Positions 54,633 through 63,889 of a stretch of 64,000 bases of DNA are shown here, piece by piece. Position numbers and translations under genes: made by a program. The stretch's first letter is position 1; each line of letters starts with the position of its first letter. Origin of the DNA: an uncultured Bacteroidaceae bacterium (GTDB taxonomy: Bacteria; Bacteroidota; Bacteroidia; Bacteroidales; Bacteroidaceae); the NCBI GenBank assembly GCA_905233285.1, contig CAJODY010000004.1, forward strand, positions 1 to 64,000. Direction: 5' to 3'. The notes under the pieces were generated by a model, which did not search any database, had not been told where the DNA came from, and saw nothing but the letters and a program-made list of their open reading frames with translations.

Positions 54633-54947
54633 GCCTGTATATATGCCGCTATAATGCGAAGCCGTTCATCTACGACTCCACATCTTCCATCTTACTTCTT
54701 ACCTATCACATCTATTCAGCTCTTCCATCACCAATCCTACGGACACACCTTTCCCGTACCCAATGAACCCACCAAACCCGAAGTCCATAAGGTAAGCCGG
54801 AATCCCAATATAGATTGATGTATAGAGCCTTCTTCTCATCTTGATTTATTTTCTTGTCTTGTTTTTCTTGTGGTCGACGGTTCTGCCGTCGAGAAGCCAC
54901 CGTTCCCTGTGTGTCAATGCAGGGGTTATTTCCAATAATTCTGATTC

Positions 54948-56795
54948 CTATATATTATGAATCTCTGCATCCTTCACATACAGATATTTGTCCTCTCCTA
55001 CAGGTACCTGATAATATAATTGCCTTATTGTACGATGGTCAATTATCCGCTTTAATGTCACTAGTTCCAAGTCACTTCCTGCTGTATATTGTTTCAAAAA
55101 CCTGTCAGCAGCATCCATTACTATTTCACATAAGTAATCTCTCAAATGATAGTCTATGCAAAAATAGGCACCTGTTTCTATATACTTGTCAAAATCATCC
55201 AATCTAACTTCAGCGGCAAAACTGAAATCAAAATAGCTCAGTCTATTGGATGAATCCGAAAAATTCAAGTCTATAGTAAAACAAGCCTTTGAAGATGCTT
55301 TATCCAATAAACATACCATTCTCCTGTAATTAACGGATACCTGATGTAATTCTTCGATCGTTACCGTTTCCATCGAATGACGTTCATATTTCACATCAGA
55401 TATTACAGCATCAGATATACCGTCTTTCACGAAAGGAGAAAATGCCTTTTCATTCCGAACTTTTTCCTCTTTCTCATATCGCATAAACACAGGATCTGTC
55501 TTCGGTCTAATCTGAACCTGCGGATCGTTAGGCTTAACCAACCACAGGCTCCATGGGTTTGCCGGTCCATATTCCGAAGAATCTTCTTCTTGCCATTCTC
55601 CTCCATACGGATTTGTAAACTTCTGTATATGGGCCTTTATGGCATCCTCTGTTTTAAAGCGTCCTTTATCAACGTCCACCTCAGGCAAGATAAAGACAAA
55701 CAACACATCCAGTATATGAGCGACTGCTGTACAATAAGGCTCCTCACCAGGGCGATTACTCAAGAAAACGTCAACTGTTGGCTGTTTAACGCTTTCTCTG
55801 TCATAAGTAGCCCAGTAAGGCGGCAACTCATTATCCATCACAGATCCATTTATTAAGCCTATCGTTTCTCCGAAGTGACTTAGCTCTGTAGAAGGCAACA
55901 AGTCTATCACCATCTTACAGAGGGATTTGTATATTCCCTGATGTGTGATGATCTCATTTGTTTCTAATTGTATCCTAAATGGCTGACTTAAATCCATGTC
56001 AACAGGTAGACTCTCCTGTTCTATATAGAGTACGGCCTGATTATTCTCATCCCCGCGTATAACGAATCTTTTGCCATCCACCGAAGGTACAGCCCCATCA
56101 GTTTTTGTTAGAATGCCACCCATTGCACGTCGGATATCCAAGTAGTGCATCAGATTACTCTCCAGTTTGGAAAGCTTGTTGTTGCAGGCATCACACTCCT
56201 CATTGCAAATGAGTAGTTTGTTTCCCAACCCCTCAGAGATTGCATGAGCAACTTCTTTGAATGCGACATCTGGTATCCTACCTCCACAAAAGCGGCAAAC
56301 ACGTTTTACCTTTTCACCCTCGCCTATCACCGTTCTGATTCCATCATATCCGAATGCCAGATGACGGAATGTTGTCGTTAAAGGTCCCCATGCTAGTAAA
56401 TAGCGATTATGGATGTCCTGTTCATTCTCTCCTGTTTTCTGGCCATTGATCTTTAATAAAGCCAGTTGTTTGTTCATCGTTGGTGCATCTTCTGAAACAA
56501 TTCTAAAAACATCACTATCTTCTAAGGCATTAAGGTATGCAATGAGCTGCCTAATACGTGGATATGCCGGAGCTATATCAGTTTCTAACATGGTCACAAA
56601 CCTTGTGGCCTTTTCTTTATCCATTATGAATTTTCCTGTAAAGGCACTACCCTCTTGGCACATATTCGTCGATGACAATCCTAACAACACCTTGTCAAAG
56701 ATGTCGTCTGGAAGCTGCGACAAGTCTATTCGTTCATTTTTCCTCCTGAACGAATAGATTAGCATTGTCTTGGATACAAATTCAAATGGATTCAT
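54948..56795 (-). CDS. Large HNH endonuclease-like protein
   Basis: The 615-residue protein carries an HNH module at about 165-215: CRFCGG (C167, C170), then AHAISEGLGN (H184) and NEECDACNN (C201, C204). This is the HNH_5-like zinc-bound arrangement. The flanking domains, about 160 residues before and 400 after, were not recognised. It lies 134 bp downstream of the TPR-PIN gene on the same strand and could be the last gene of the island. A nuclease role in anti-phage defence is inferred from motif and context. Confidence 0.75.
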   Translation of the reverse strand: MNPFEFVSKTMLIYSFRRKNERIDLSQLPDDIFDKVLLGLSSTNMCQEGSAFTGKFIMDKEKATRFVTMLETDIAPAYPRIRQLIAYLNALEDSDVFRIVSEDAPTMNKQLALLKINGQKTGENEQDIHNRYLLAWGPLTTTFRHLAFGYDGIRTVIGEGEKVKRVCRFCGGRIPDVAFKEVAHAISEGLGNKLLICNEECDACNNKLSKLESNLMHYLDIRRAMGGILTKTDGAVPSVDGKRFVIRGDENNQAVLYIEQESLPVDMDLSQPFRIQLETNEIITHQGIYKSLCKMVIDLLPSTELSHFGETIGLINGSVMDNELPPYWATYDRESVKQPTVDVFLSNRPGEEPYCTAVAHILDVLFVFILPEVDVDKGRFKTEDAIKAHIQKFTNPYGGEWQEEDSSEYGPANPWSLWLVKPNDPQVQIRPKTDPVFMRYEKEEKVRNEKAFSPFVKDGISDAVISDVKYERHSMETVTIEELHQVSVNYRRMVCLLDKASSKACFTIDLNFSDSSNRLSYFDFSFAAEVRLDDFDKYIETGAYFCIDYHLRDYLCEIVMDAADRFLKQYTAGSDLELVTLKRIIDHRTIRQLYYQVPVGEDKYLYVKDAEIHNI

Positions 56796-56929
56796 ATTAT
56801 TATCTTAAAAGATATTGATATCCGACAATCTTTAATGTACTCATTATACACATATTCTTTCTTTTCCCCTCAGCCTATCCCATCTACTTGCTCCGCCTGG
56901 TTTGCACCATTCCGAAGGATGTCAAATCA

Positions 56930-59900
56930 TCACATATACAACGGATATACAGCCTTATATGCCGTCAACAGTTCCTGTCTCAAATGGGGTAATTGTTTAT
57001 AAGCAGAAACGACAACAGAAAAAGCCGTCTTTTGTTCAAGTTTTCCAAACATCGTTCTCAGCATAGTGTCTATCGTCAACGTATCTATCGCCGTCATAAT
57101 TTTCTTCTGCGTGATTCGAGAACAGAAATTTAAGATAACAGGATATAGATACAGACTATAAAAAAGATTCTCTTTGCATTTGGAAAACGAAGAGTCTTTA
57201 TCTAGCACATATAGGTCATATTGTTGCAGAACATATTCCACATCCATTCCTCCACCATAAATATCTGACTCAATAAAGAAATGTGACACGTCAACATATA
57301 TATCCTGATGAAAATGTGAAATGATCAGATTCACATCTGCTACTGGAAATCCTTTTCCAAAGACTGTTGTCATCGCAATATCTTCTGAAACCATCACGCG
57401 GTAGCCTCGCATCGTCAATATTGCAGACTGATATTCAATGGTTAGATACCTTGATTTCTCAAAAATGGAATCATCGCCCAACTCAACATCAACCATCTCA
57501 TGAACAGTCTCAACAGTCATTGAGTCTTCAATCCATCTCTTTAAACCAGTCAAACGAGACTTAAACCAAGTACTCTCTGCATACTCCGCGACAGCCAATC
57601 TATCAACAACAGATTGATAAATACCGGCAGGCAAGGCATATTCTTCTTTAGCGAGAGTGCCGTCTATAAGGTGAACTATACCTTGCGGTACAACAAACTT
57701 CGCGGTGTAATCTATGCCGAATTTCAAATGGAGCTCGTATAGCAAGATTAACGAGGACAGGTCAAGCACAAACTCCTGTTCATCAATATTTACCTCTCTC
57801 TTTTCATACAATTCTTCAAAATCATTGCTCGGAATATTATAGACCTTGAAATCACCAAAGAGGTGATTGTATAGCTCGGCAATATACTCCTCACCAATAA
57901 AGAACGTGCTGATTGTCTGCTTGCCTTGTTTATACTCCTCCAAAGCTGCCTTATGAGCTTTTTGCCACTCTTCATCATGGCCAGACACTTTTGCCAAACC
58001 ATCTAAAAGATTTCCTCCCCTTTCGGTTAAATCATCTATCGTAAATGAGAATGCAGATTGAAACTTGTTCTCTGATATAGCCTTATATATTTCCTCCAGC
58101 AACTGATAATACTTATTGTTGATAGAAATCACTTCGTAGGTTTCATCGCGGTCCATTCTGTCTTTCAGGATGGCTGTCTCACCCACTTGCTTTCCTATCA
58201 TGCAATCTATACGTTGGCCTTTTACTATGATGTCCGACCGTTCTTCACCATTATGCTTATAATGAACATACAAGCCATCTTCAACAATATCATATTCTTT
58301 CCTTATGATAGGAGCCGTCTTAGGATTCATGCAAATACTATGGAAGAGCAGTGAAACCTGTTCGTTAGGATCATTGTTACGAATATACGTATAGAGGAAC
58401 TCTACAGATTCCTCTATCATATCCGACAACAACAATACATTGAACACTTCTGTCGCAGCATCTGGCGTATATCTGTAATCCCCCAATTTATCCGCCAACT
58501 CTTTAACTTTATCAAAATGTCCATTCTGATACTGCATTGTCAAATAGCAGGTATAATAGGACACATTCTTGGAATCTAGCCTATACAATGCTTCTGCAAT
58601 GCTCAACATCCTCTGGAAATCCTCTTCCTTTCGAGCAAACACATACTCATCTTTAAGCCATAAAGGATTCTCGGCATATCCTCCTTCTCTTACCTTACGC
58701 AGATAAGCATTGAGACGGGAGTATGATTTAGATTTTTTCAATAAGTCAACATAAATATGACTACCGAAGTCAACATACCCATCCCGTAAACAACTTTCAC
58801 TTAAATCCAATGCCTCTTTGGTTAAACCTGCATCATAGAGTGCGATAGCCATAAATGGTCTTAACCCTAATGCAGCATCAGATTGATGATCTAACAAGTA
58901 TTGCGTATCTACTTGAACTTTGCAGAAAGAATTGCAGACTTCTTTATATACATTAGAATCCACTTCGTCTGCTATAAGCACCTTATATACATTCTCCTTC
59001 AAAGATTCAGTATGGTCTCTGAATGCCATCAGAAGGAATATCAGCATAGTGCCAGGCATCACCACTTTCTTCTCTACAAGTTGAAGCAATGTTTCTCTGG
59101 CAAAAATTTCATCTGCTGTCACCACTGCCAAATAGAAGCGTATATTATAGATACTGGCATCATTAACAATTCTAGAACCTTTCAGGTAGTTCTTTGCCTC
59201 TTCAAATTGTTTTTCTTTTGATAAAAACAACACATACGCCAATTGCTTGACGGGGAGGAATTGAGCAGAGGCCTTACATTGTTTAAGTTTTTCCAAAAGC
59301 TCAGTATCCTTTCGCATTTTGTATGCTGTGATAGTGTTAAACAACGTCACATCAACCGAAAGTTCTCCTATTTCCGTTTTCTCCGACAACTCTATAAAGC
59401 GAGTCGAATAATCATAAAGTTCTTTGCAAAATGGGCCAACTGGCGTGTCACCAGCGAAAGCATCAGCATTCCACTCACGTATATATCTATTCGTCAGAAC
59501 GGACAAATTAAATATCCATATAGGAATATTCTCAAATTCCAAAGTTACTGGCCGGGCTACCTTATATTTGAATATATCTACACAAAGACTCGTCTCCTCA
59601 CGACGCATCATGCAGGCGTTGGCCAAAATAACCGTATTGGCTTTAATATCTTCAGGTAATTTGGAATAGGTCTCTTCAATATTATCTGCTAATACCAGAC
59701 TTGGTATCCATGCCCAGATATTATTTCTGTCATGTTCCCTTAGTCCATTAGCCATTCTTATTGCTTCATCACTCTTTTTCTCTAGGCATAAACAATAGAG
59801 TTTACCTGAAATAATGTCTGGGTCGTACCGTTCTGCTCCTATCATCTCCCTATAAGCCCTATCATATTCTGCGAGACAGAATTCTTTGCTTACATAGCGG

Positions 59901-60268
59901 GAACAACATCCCAACGCATAATCCACTATAGAAAGTGTATATTGATCACTCGTTGGAATATTGAGGCGTAACTTAAGCAACACGTCATGGGCCGTGCGTA
60001 TATGCAATGATGAGATAAGACCATTCAGTTGCTGGGCTATTTCTCTTATCGTTGCATTTGAATTTGACTTTGACAGGCTAATCAAGTAGTCCATCTTTGC
60101 GTCAAGCGTATTCACGGCATCAAGCACAGGTTCTTTCTTTTTACCACTAAACAGTCTCTTGAGGCCAGCTTTTATGCCGTCCGTTACAAAGGACTCTACA
60201 ACATCTTTAACGTATTCTGGTGCCTTTGCTATCAAATACGCTTTTATGGCTAACCAAATAGTAATCAT
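56930..60268 (-). CDS. Giant TPR / GreA-C-like / PIN domain protein (conflict-system type)
   Basis: The 1112-residue protein is helical-repeat rich (TPR-like, about 95-640). A short beta domain at about 660-720 reads RIDCMIGKQVGETAIL then YEVISINNKYY, like the C-terminal domain of GreA/GreB. The C-terminal region has a PIN-like nuclease fold with EFVLDLSSL (D836) and MVSEDIAMTTVFGKG (E962, D963). I recall TPR-GreAB-C-PIN proteins as a predicted conflict-system family. The PIN domain suggests RNA cleavage, and the GreA-C part an RNA polymerase or translation link. ATG 60268 is 7 bp after the HNH gene, so it is probably cotranscribed. Confidence 0.75.
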   Translation of the reverse strand: MITIWLAIKAYLIAKAPEYVKDVVESFVTDGIKAGLKRLFSGKKKEPVLDAVNTLDAKMDYLISLSKSNSNATIREIAQQLNGLISSLHIRTAHDVLLKLRLNIPTSDQYTLSIVDYALGCCSRYVSKEFCLAEYDRAYREMIGAERYDPDIISGKLYCLCLEKKSDEAIRMANGLREHDRNNIWAWIPSLVLADNIEETYSKLPEDIKANTVILANACMMRREETSLCVDIFKYKVARPVTLEFENIPIWIFNLSVLTNRYIREWNADAFAGDTPVGPFCKELYDYSTRFIELSEKTEIGELSVDVTLFNTITAYKMRKDTELLEKLKQCKASAQFLPVKQLAYVLFLSKEKQFEEAKNYLKGSRIVNDASIYNIRFYLAVVTADEIFARETLLQLVEKKVVMPGTMLIFLLMAFRDHTESLKENVYKVLIADEVDSNVYKEVCNSFCKVQVDTQYLLDHQSDAALGLRPFMAIALYDAGLTKEALDLSESCLRDGYVDFGSHIYVDLLKKSKSYSRLNAYLRKVREGGYAENPLWLKDEYVFARKEEDFQRMLSIAEALYRLDSKNVSYYTCYLTMQYQNGHFDKVKELADKLGDYRYTPDAATEVFNVLLLSDMIEESVEFLYTYIRNNDPNEQVSLLFHSICMNPKTAPIIRKEYDIVEDGLYVHYKHNGEERSDIIVKGQRIDCMIGKQVGETAILKDRMDRDETYEVISINNKYYQLLEEIYKAISENKFQSAFSFTIDDLTERGGNLLDGLAKVSGHDEEWQKAHKAALEEYKQGKQTISTFFIGEEYIAELYNHLFGDFKVYNIPSNDFEELYEKREVNIDEQEFVLDLSSLILLYELHLKFGIDYTAKFVVPQGIVHLIDGTLAKEEYALPAGIYQSVVDRLAVAEYAESTWFKSRLTGLKRWIEDSMTVETVHEMVDVELGDDSIFEKSRYLTIEYQSAILTMRGYRVMVSEDIAMTTVFGKGFPVADVNLIISHFHQDIYVDVSHFFIESDIYGGGMDVEYVLQQYDLYVLDKDSSFSKCKENLFYSLYLYPVILNFCSRITQKKIMTAIDTLTIDTMLRTMFGKLEQKTAFSVVVSAYKQLPHLRQELLTAYKAVYPLYM

Positions 60269-60275
60269 ATACCTT

Positions 60276-61406
60276 TTATCCTCTTTCCAACTGTTCCCAC
60301 AAATCATTCTTCATAATGCTAAGTGGCCGCTTCAAGAAGTCATCCTCTTTATCGTAATACCCACCCAGAATAAAGCGTTTCATGTCAAACCCGGCAATAC
60401 CAAGCGTCTTGATCTGATTTTCCATCGCTGTCATAAAACCCTTGGAGTAAATCTTGTGCTTCCACAATATTTCCTCTACGATGTCCTCATGCTCTTCGTA
60501 CACGCCCTGTATGCCAAACATATTAACAAACTTCCCTGCTATAGTCGTTTTGTCCGACACAACTGGAGGTATATCCGTTCCTTCATTACATAGATAGGGT
60601 TTTATTCCCTTTCCATTATTAGTAGTCCTGAAACGGATTACATCAGCTGGGTTCATAACAAAGTGTACAGGCTTATTCCTCGTGTCTCCGATTTCGTAAT
60701 ACAGCGAGAAGTCCAGTTCCCCGTCATTCTTCCGTCTGTTACAAGAACCACAACTGGGTTGCAGATTATAGAAGTTGGTACACAAATAAGGATATTTCGA
60801 CTTGGGTTGGTTATGATCTAACTCATAACAGGCTGCATCTTTTGTCCTTACAGTGTACATACCTTTCTTTGCATATTTGATTTCCTGCAGCGATGCCGTT
60901 GTGGCAAACTGCGCATTGCAATAAACACACGTCTTTATCCCCACCTCCCTGATATACTCAGGCATGATATCCTTCTGTACCTTTTTATATTGCATCGCTT
61001 CCACTATAAGGTCTGCGAACTTCTGGAGTTTCTTTTTAGGCAGTTTTACCCAAATATCGACGATGTTATACCCTGTAAGTTTTGGCTCCACATGTCGGGC
61101 AATCTTTTGGGGGTATTCTGATGGCAGCAATGCATTCAATCCGTCATAATTATCATAAATGGCTTTCACATAGTCCGACAAAATTGTCATCTCATTACCT
61201 TTCTTTCGCGAAAATGGAGTCTTTCTATCATTCTTTTTCTTTTGCTTCTTTATTCTAATTGAGGCACTGGCTTTTTTCAGGTCATTGCTCAGTATCAGCA
61301 ACCTTTCTTTTGGGCCCATGCCAGAAAATGTGTTGCAGTCCTCCATCTTCTTCGCATATCTCTTGGCTATGTCCTCAATCCGTGGTGTTATCAGAATCCT
61401 TCTCAT
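60276..61406 (-). CDS. HNH endonuclease, Septu PtuB-like partner
   Basis: The 376-residue protein has an HNH site: CVYCNAQF (C160, C163), YELDHNQPKSKYPYLCTNFY with D197 and H198, and SCGSCNRRK (C219, C222). The N-terminal 70 residues are Lys-rich. Its ATG overlaps the stop of the upstream ATPase (ATGA), the organisation seen in Septu (PtuA ATPase plus PtuB HNH) and related defence pairs. The nuclease probably cuts DNA or tRNA when released by the ATPase; this is inference. Confidence 0.82.
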   Translation of the reverse strand: MRRILITPRIEDIAKRYAKKMEDCNTFSGMGPKERLLILSNDLKKASASIRIKKQKKKNDRKTPFSRKKGNEMTILSDYVKAIYDNYDGLNALLPSEYPQKIARHVEPKLTGYNIVDIWVKLPKKKLQKFADLIVEAMQYKKVQKDIMPEYIREVGIKTCVYCNAQFATTASLQEIKYAKKGMYTVRTKDAACYELDHNQPKSKYPYLCTNFYNLQPSCGSCNRRKNDGELDFSLYYEIGDTRNKPVHFVMNPADVIRFRTTNNGKGIKPYLCNEGTDIPPVVSDKTTIAGKFVNMFGIQGVYEEHEDIVEEILWKHKIYSKGFMTAMENQIKTLGIAGFDMKRFILGGYYDKEDDFLKRPLSIMKNDLWEQLERG

Positions 61407-63565
61407 ACGCCCATCCCTAATCTTCTGGCCTCGCTGGCAATCCAGTTTCTGTAACTCTCCGAACCTCCAAATTTCGCAGCATATAATTGCCGCAACTGGT
61501 ACTGTATAACCTCATCGCCCACAAGTTCAATCAACTCTTTGGCATTCTCTGCGTTCCATTCTTCATTTGGTTTATCGCTCTTCAGGTAGTTCACCAGCGA
61601 TTCTATCCTCTGTTTGGCGAACTCACCCATAAAACCTCCTGATAGGAAGAAACTCTGACATAGCAGCTCATTCACGTTGGCCCCAAATGTATTCAGATGT
61701 TTCTCACTGGTCACATTTTTACCATTATCCAGATACAGTATATTCCCTTTGGGCATATCACTCAGCACAAAGGGCGAATGTGTCACTACTATCACAAAGA
61801 TTCTAAAACCTTTGTTTAGCTTCGTCCTTTCCATCAGTTTCAACAGGCTATTAATGAATGTCCGCTGGTACTCGGGATGGAAGCATATCTCCACCTCTTC
61901 AAGCACCATGCACAGATTCCTGTATGCCACCCGCTCTGCCTGTGGTATCGACAGAATATTAAACGAGTGGTAAAGCAATGTGCTGGTTGTATATATAAAC
62001 TGTCGTTCTCCAGAACTGAGTTCCGACAGCGTTATTGTGTTTTTGGCTAAAAGGGCTTTCTTCTCGGTCTCTTCTAGGTTACTTTCCATGATACCCTTAT
62101 ACACTTCGTCCTTTATCAGATAAATGGTCGGTTGGAAAAGTGGTGGTGGCAGTGTATTATATCTGTCCATCACACTCTCACAATTTGTATCAACGCCCAG
62201 CATTCCACATATCTCTTCGTAGGCCAATGCGCGCTCAAACACTTTCTTATCCTCAAAGTTATCCAAACGTCGTATCAAGTCTATCGTTTGGTGTACTTTC
62301 AGCTCTATATGGGTATTCCTTTCATTTATCATTTCAGCCAGTTCCTTCACCAATTGTAACTCCTGTTTGTTGGAATTATTTTTAAAAGCATTATTCACAC
62401 TTCCAAGTGGCTTAAAATAACTGTATTGAGGGTACTTATTTGCGATGCTGAATGTCTTATAAACCAGATAAAGCCTCAGTGTCAGCTCTATATAGTTCAT
62501 CTTCCGGCTGGCATCTATTCCGTATCCGTCAAGTATCGCCTTGGCATAACTGTTATCTTGCACATAAGCATATAGAAACTTTCCGCTGACACTTTCCACT
62601 GGTATGTCCCTCAACACCTGGCGGTCAAACTTTTCCAAAAGATACCTTTGGTTGAATCTGTATATAATATGTGCCAGCCTGTATCCTTCAACTATCTGGT
62701 ACTCATTTTTTGATTGCAGCAACAGTGCACATAGTCTGTTCGTGGTTAGATGTGCCTCCTTAGCCATATCTATCTGGCCGCTGTTACGATAAGGGTTAAG
62801 CACAATAGGGCACATATACCCGTCGTTCTTATGAAACACGCTATTTATCCAGCTACCCGTTTCTTCCCTATGCCATTCATAGTCCACAAGCATCTCGCCA
62901 TATTCATCTTTCTTGGGCTGCCATGAGTATAGCGTTTCATATCTGTAGTCGGCATCTATATACGCCTGCATGCTATAGTTCGTCGAAATCAAGTAGAAGA
63001 AATGGGCAGCCACATTCTTTGCCACCTCAAATTCATTCTTCTGCTGTTCTTCGCCGTTTATCCTATATACACACTTCCCATCCTGTTTGTTCCATTCAAA
63101 CGAATGCCCGTCATGTTCCAATGCAACTGTATTTCGTGTACAACAGAGTATTCCCTGCTTATCTCCGATGCTAAAGTGCAAATCTGCTACTATCCCTCCT
63201 ATAAAGTAAAGCATCTCTGCCGCAGGCCTATCAAGTTCCTTCAGCATCATTGCTCCGAGGTTATTAACCATCCTGAACAGAATCTCTATCAGCGACGACT
63301 TTCCGCAACCATTTTTTCCTACCACAGAGCACACCGTTACACCTTCGAGAAAGAAATGGTCATATCTCGAATCAGTAAACACATACTCGCCTGGTTTGAT
63401 TATCTTCAGGATTTTCTCGTCACAGGTGTCATGTACAACTATCTTTCTTATTGTAAATGTCCTCATTCTTTTACACTCTTCTTCTATCTCCTGCTCTATT
63501 GTGTTGTATGGATCTGGCATATTTTCCAATATCTCGTCCATATGTTCGTCTAAAAAATCAGTCAT
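61403..63565 (-). CDS. SMC/ABC-type ATPase, Septu PtuA-like partner
   Basis: The 720-residue ATPase has Walker A VVGKNGCGKSS (about 81-91), an ABC signature LSSGERQF (about 516-523) and Walker B MVLEEVEICFHP (about 553-564). A switch His lies in VVTHSPFVLSD. A long helical insert with a metal-independent middle separates the halves, as in PtuA/RloC-like and OLD-like defence ATPases, but no TOPRIM domain is visible. ATG 63565 is used; GTG 63571 is two codons upstream. The stop overlaps the HNH gene. Confidence 0.85.
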   Translation of the reverse strand: MTDFLDEHMDEILENMPDPYNTIEQEIEEECKRMRTFTIRKIVVHDTCDEKILKIIKPGEYVFTDSRYDHFFLEGVTVCSVVGKNGCGKSSLIEILFRMVNNLGAMMLKELDRPAAEMLYFIGGIVADLHFSIGDKQGILCCTRNTVALEHDGHSFEWNKQDGKCVYRINGEEQQKNEFEVAKNVAAHFFYLISTNYSMQAYIDADYRYETLYSWQPKKDEYGEMLVDYEWHREETGSWINSVFHKNDGYMCPIVLNPYRNSGQIDMAKEAHLTTNRLCALLLQSKNEYQIVEGYRLAHIIYRFNQRYLLEKFDRQVLRDIPVESVSGKFLYAYVQDNSYAKAILDGYGIDASRKMNYIELTLRLYLVYKTFSIANKYPQYSYFKPLGSVNNAFKNNSNKQELQLVKELAEMINERNTHIELKVHQTIDLIRRLDNFEDKKVFERALAYEEICGMLGVDTNCESVMDRYNTLPPPLFQPTIYLIKDEVYKGIMESNLEETEKKALLAKNTITLSELSSGERQFIYTTSTLLYHSFNILSIPQAERVAYRNLCMVLEEVEICFHPEYQRTFINSLLKLMERTKLNKGFRIFVIVVTHSPFVLSDMPKGNILYLDNGKNVTSEKHLNTFGANVNELLCQSFFLSGGFMGEFAKQRIESLVNYLKSDKPNEEWNAENAKELIELVGDEVIQYQLRQLYAAKFGGSESYRNWIASEARRLGMGV

Positions 63566-63585
63566 AGTCACACCTTATATACGAG

Positions 63586-63816
63586 TTAAATCCATTGGTT
63601 CTTTCTCTTGTATTGTTCTGACAACTCAAGCATTTCTTTGAACATCCCTAATCTCGGTTCTTTCAACTCCCCCGCATTCATGAGCTTTCGCCCTCTCTTC
63701 ATGAAATGAACGAGTAGTTTTTCTTCTGGAGCATATTTTGATGGATTTCTATGATTAGCCTCTATAAAGCGAACCACTTCTTTATATCTCGTCACCCATC
63801 TTTCGTCCTGTGTCAT
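63586..63816 (-). CDS. Helicase-associated-domain microprotein
   Basis: The 76-residue protein reads WVTRYKEVVRFIEANHRNPS, then EEKLLVHFMKRGRKLMNAGE and RLGMFKEMLELSEQYKRKNQ. This is the tandem-helix Helicase-Associated pattern (W...Y.e...F...n.R.Ps), normally appended to helicases and ATPases in Bacteroidales. Here it stands alone as the first gene, 20 bp before the ATPase, and may be a nucleic-acid-binding partner of it. Confidence 0.75.
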   Translation of the reverse strand: MTQDERWVTRYKEVVRFIEANHRNPSKYAPEEKLLVHFMKRGRKLMNAGELKEPRLGMFKEMLELSEQYKRKNQWI

Positions 63817-63889
63817 TACATCTTAATTCTTACATCCTAGATAAATCCCCTTCTCTCTTGTTTTTAGATTGTATAAACAATCGTGTTTT

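Larger units (their letters stand above)
54106..54947. other. 840-bp non-coding region with hairpins and gene debris
   Basis: It begins with the promoter of the GNAT pair (54165-54195). AGGGCTGAT/ATCAGCCCT (54270-54299) and a 16-bp hairpin (54594-54632) follow. A + strand stretch, about 54460-54570, reads INFTQMVDGTPVESSIPKDI then IVEIYKVVGNYRRQ before a stop. A second stretch near 54720-54820 reads HTFPVPNEPTKPEVHKVSRN. Both look like remnants. No intact gene was found. Confidence 0.55.

Noticed and set aside
54712..54900. A 62-codon - strand frame upstream of the HNH gene
   Set aside because: It has low-complexity Lys/Arg/Gln content, no family features, and overlaps apparent gene debris on the other strand.
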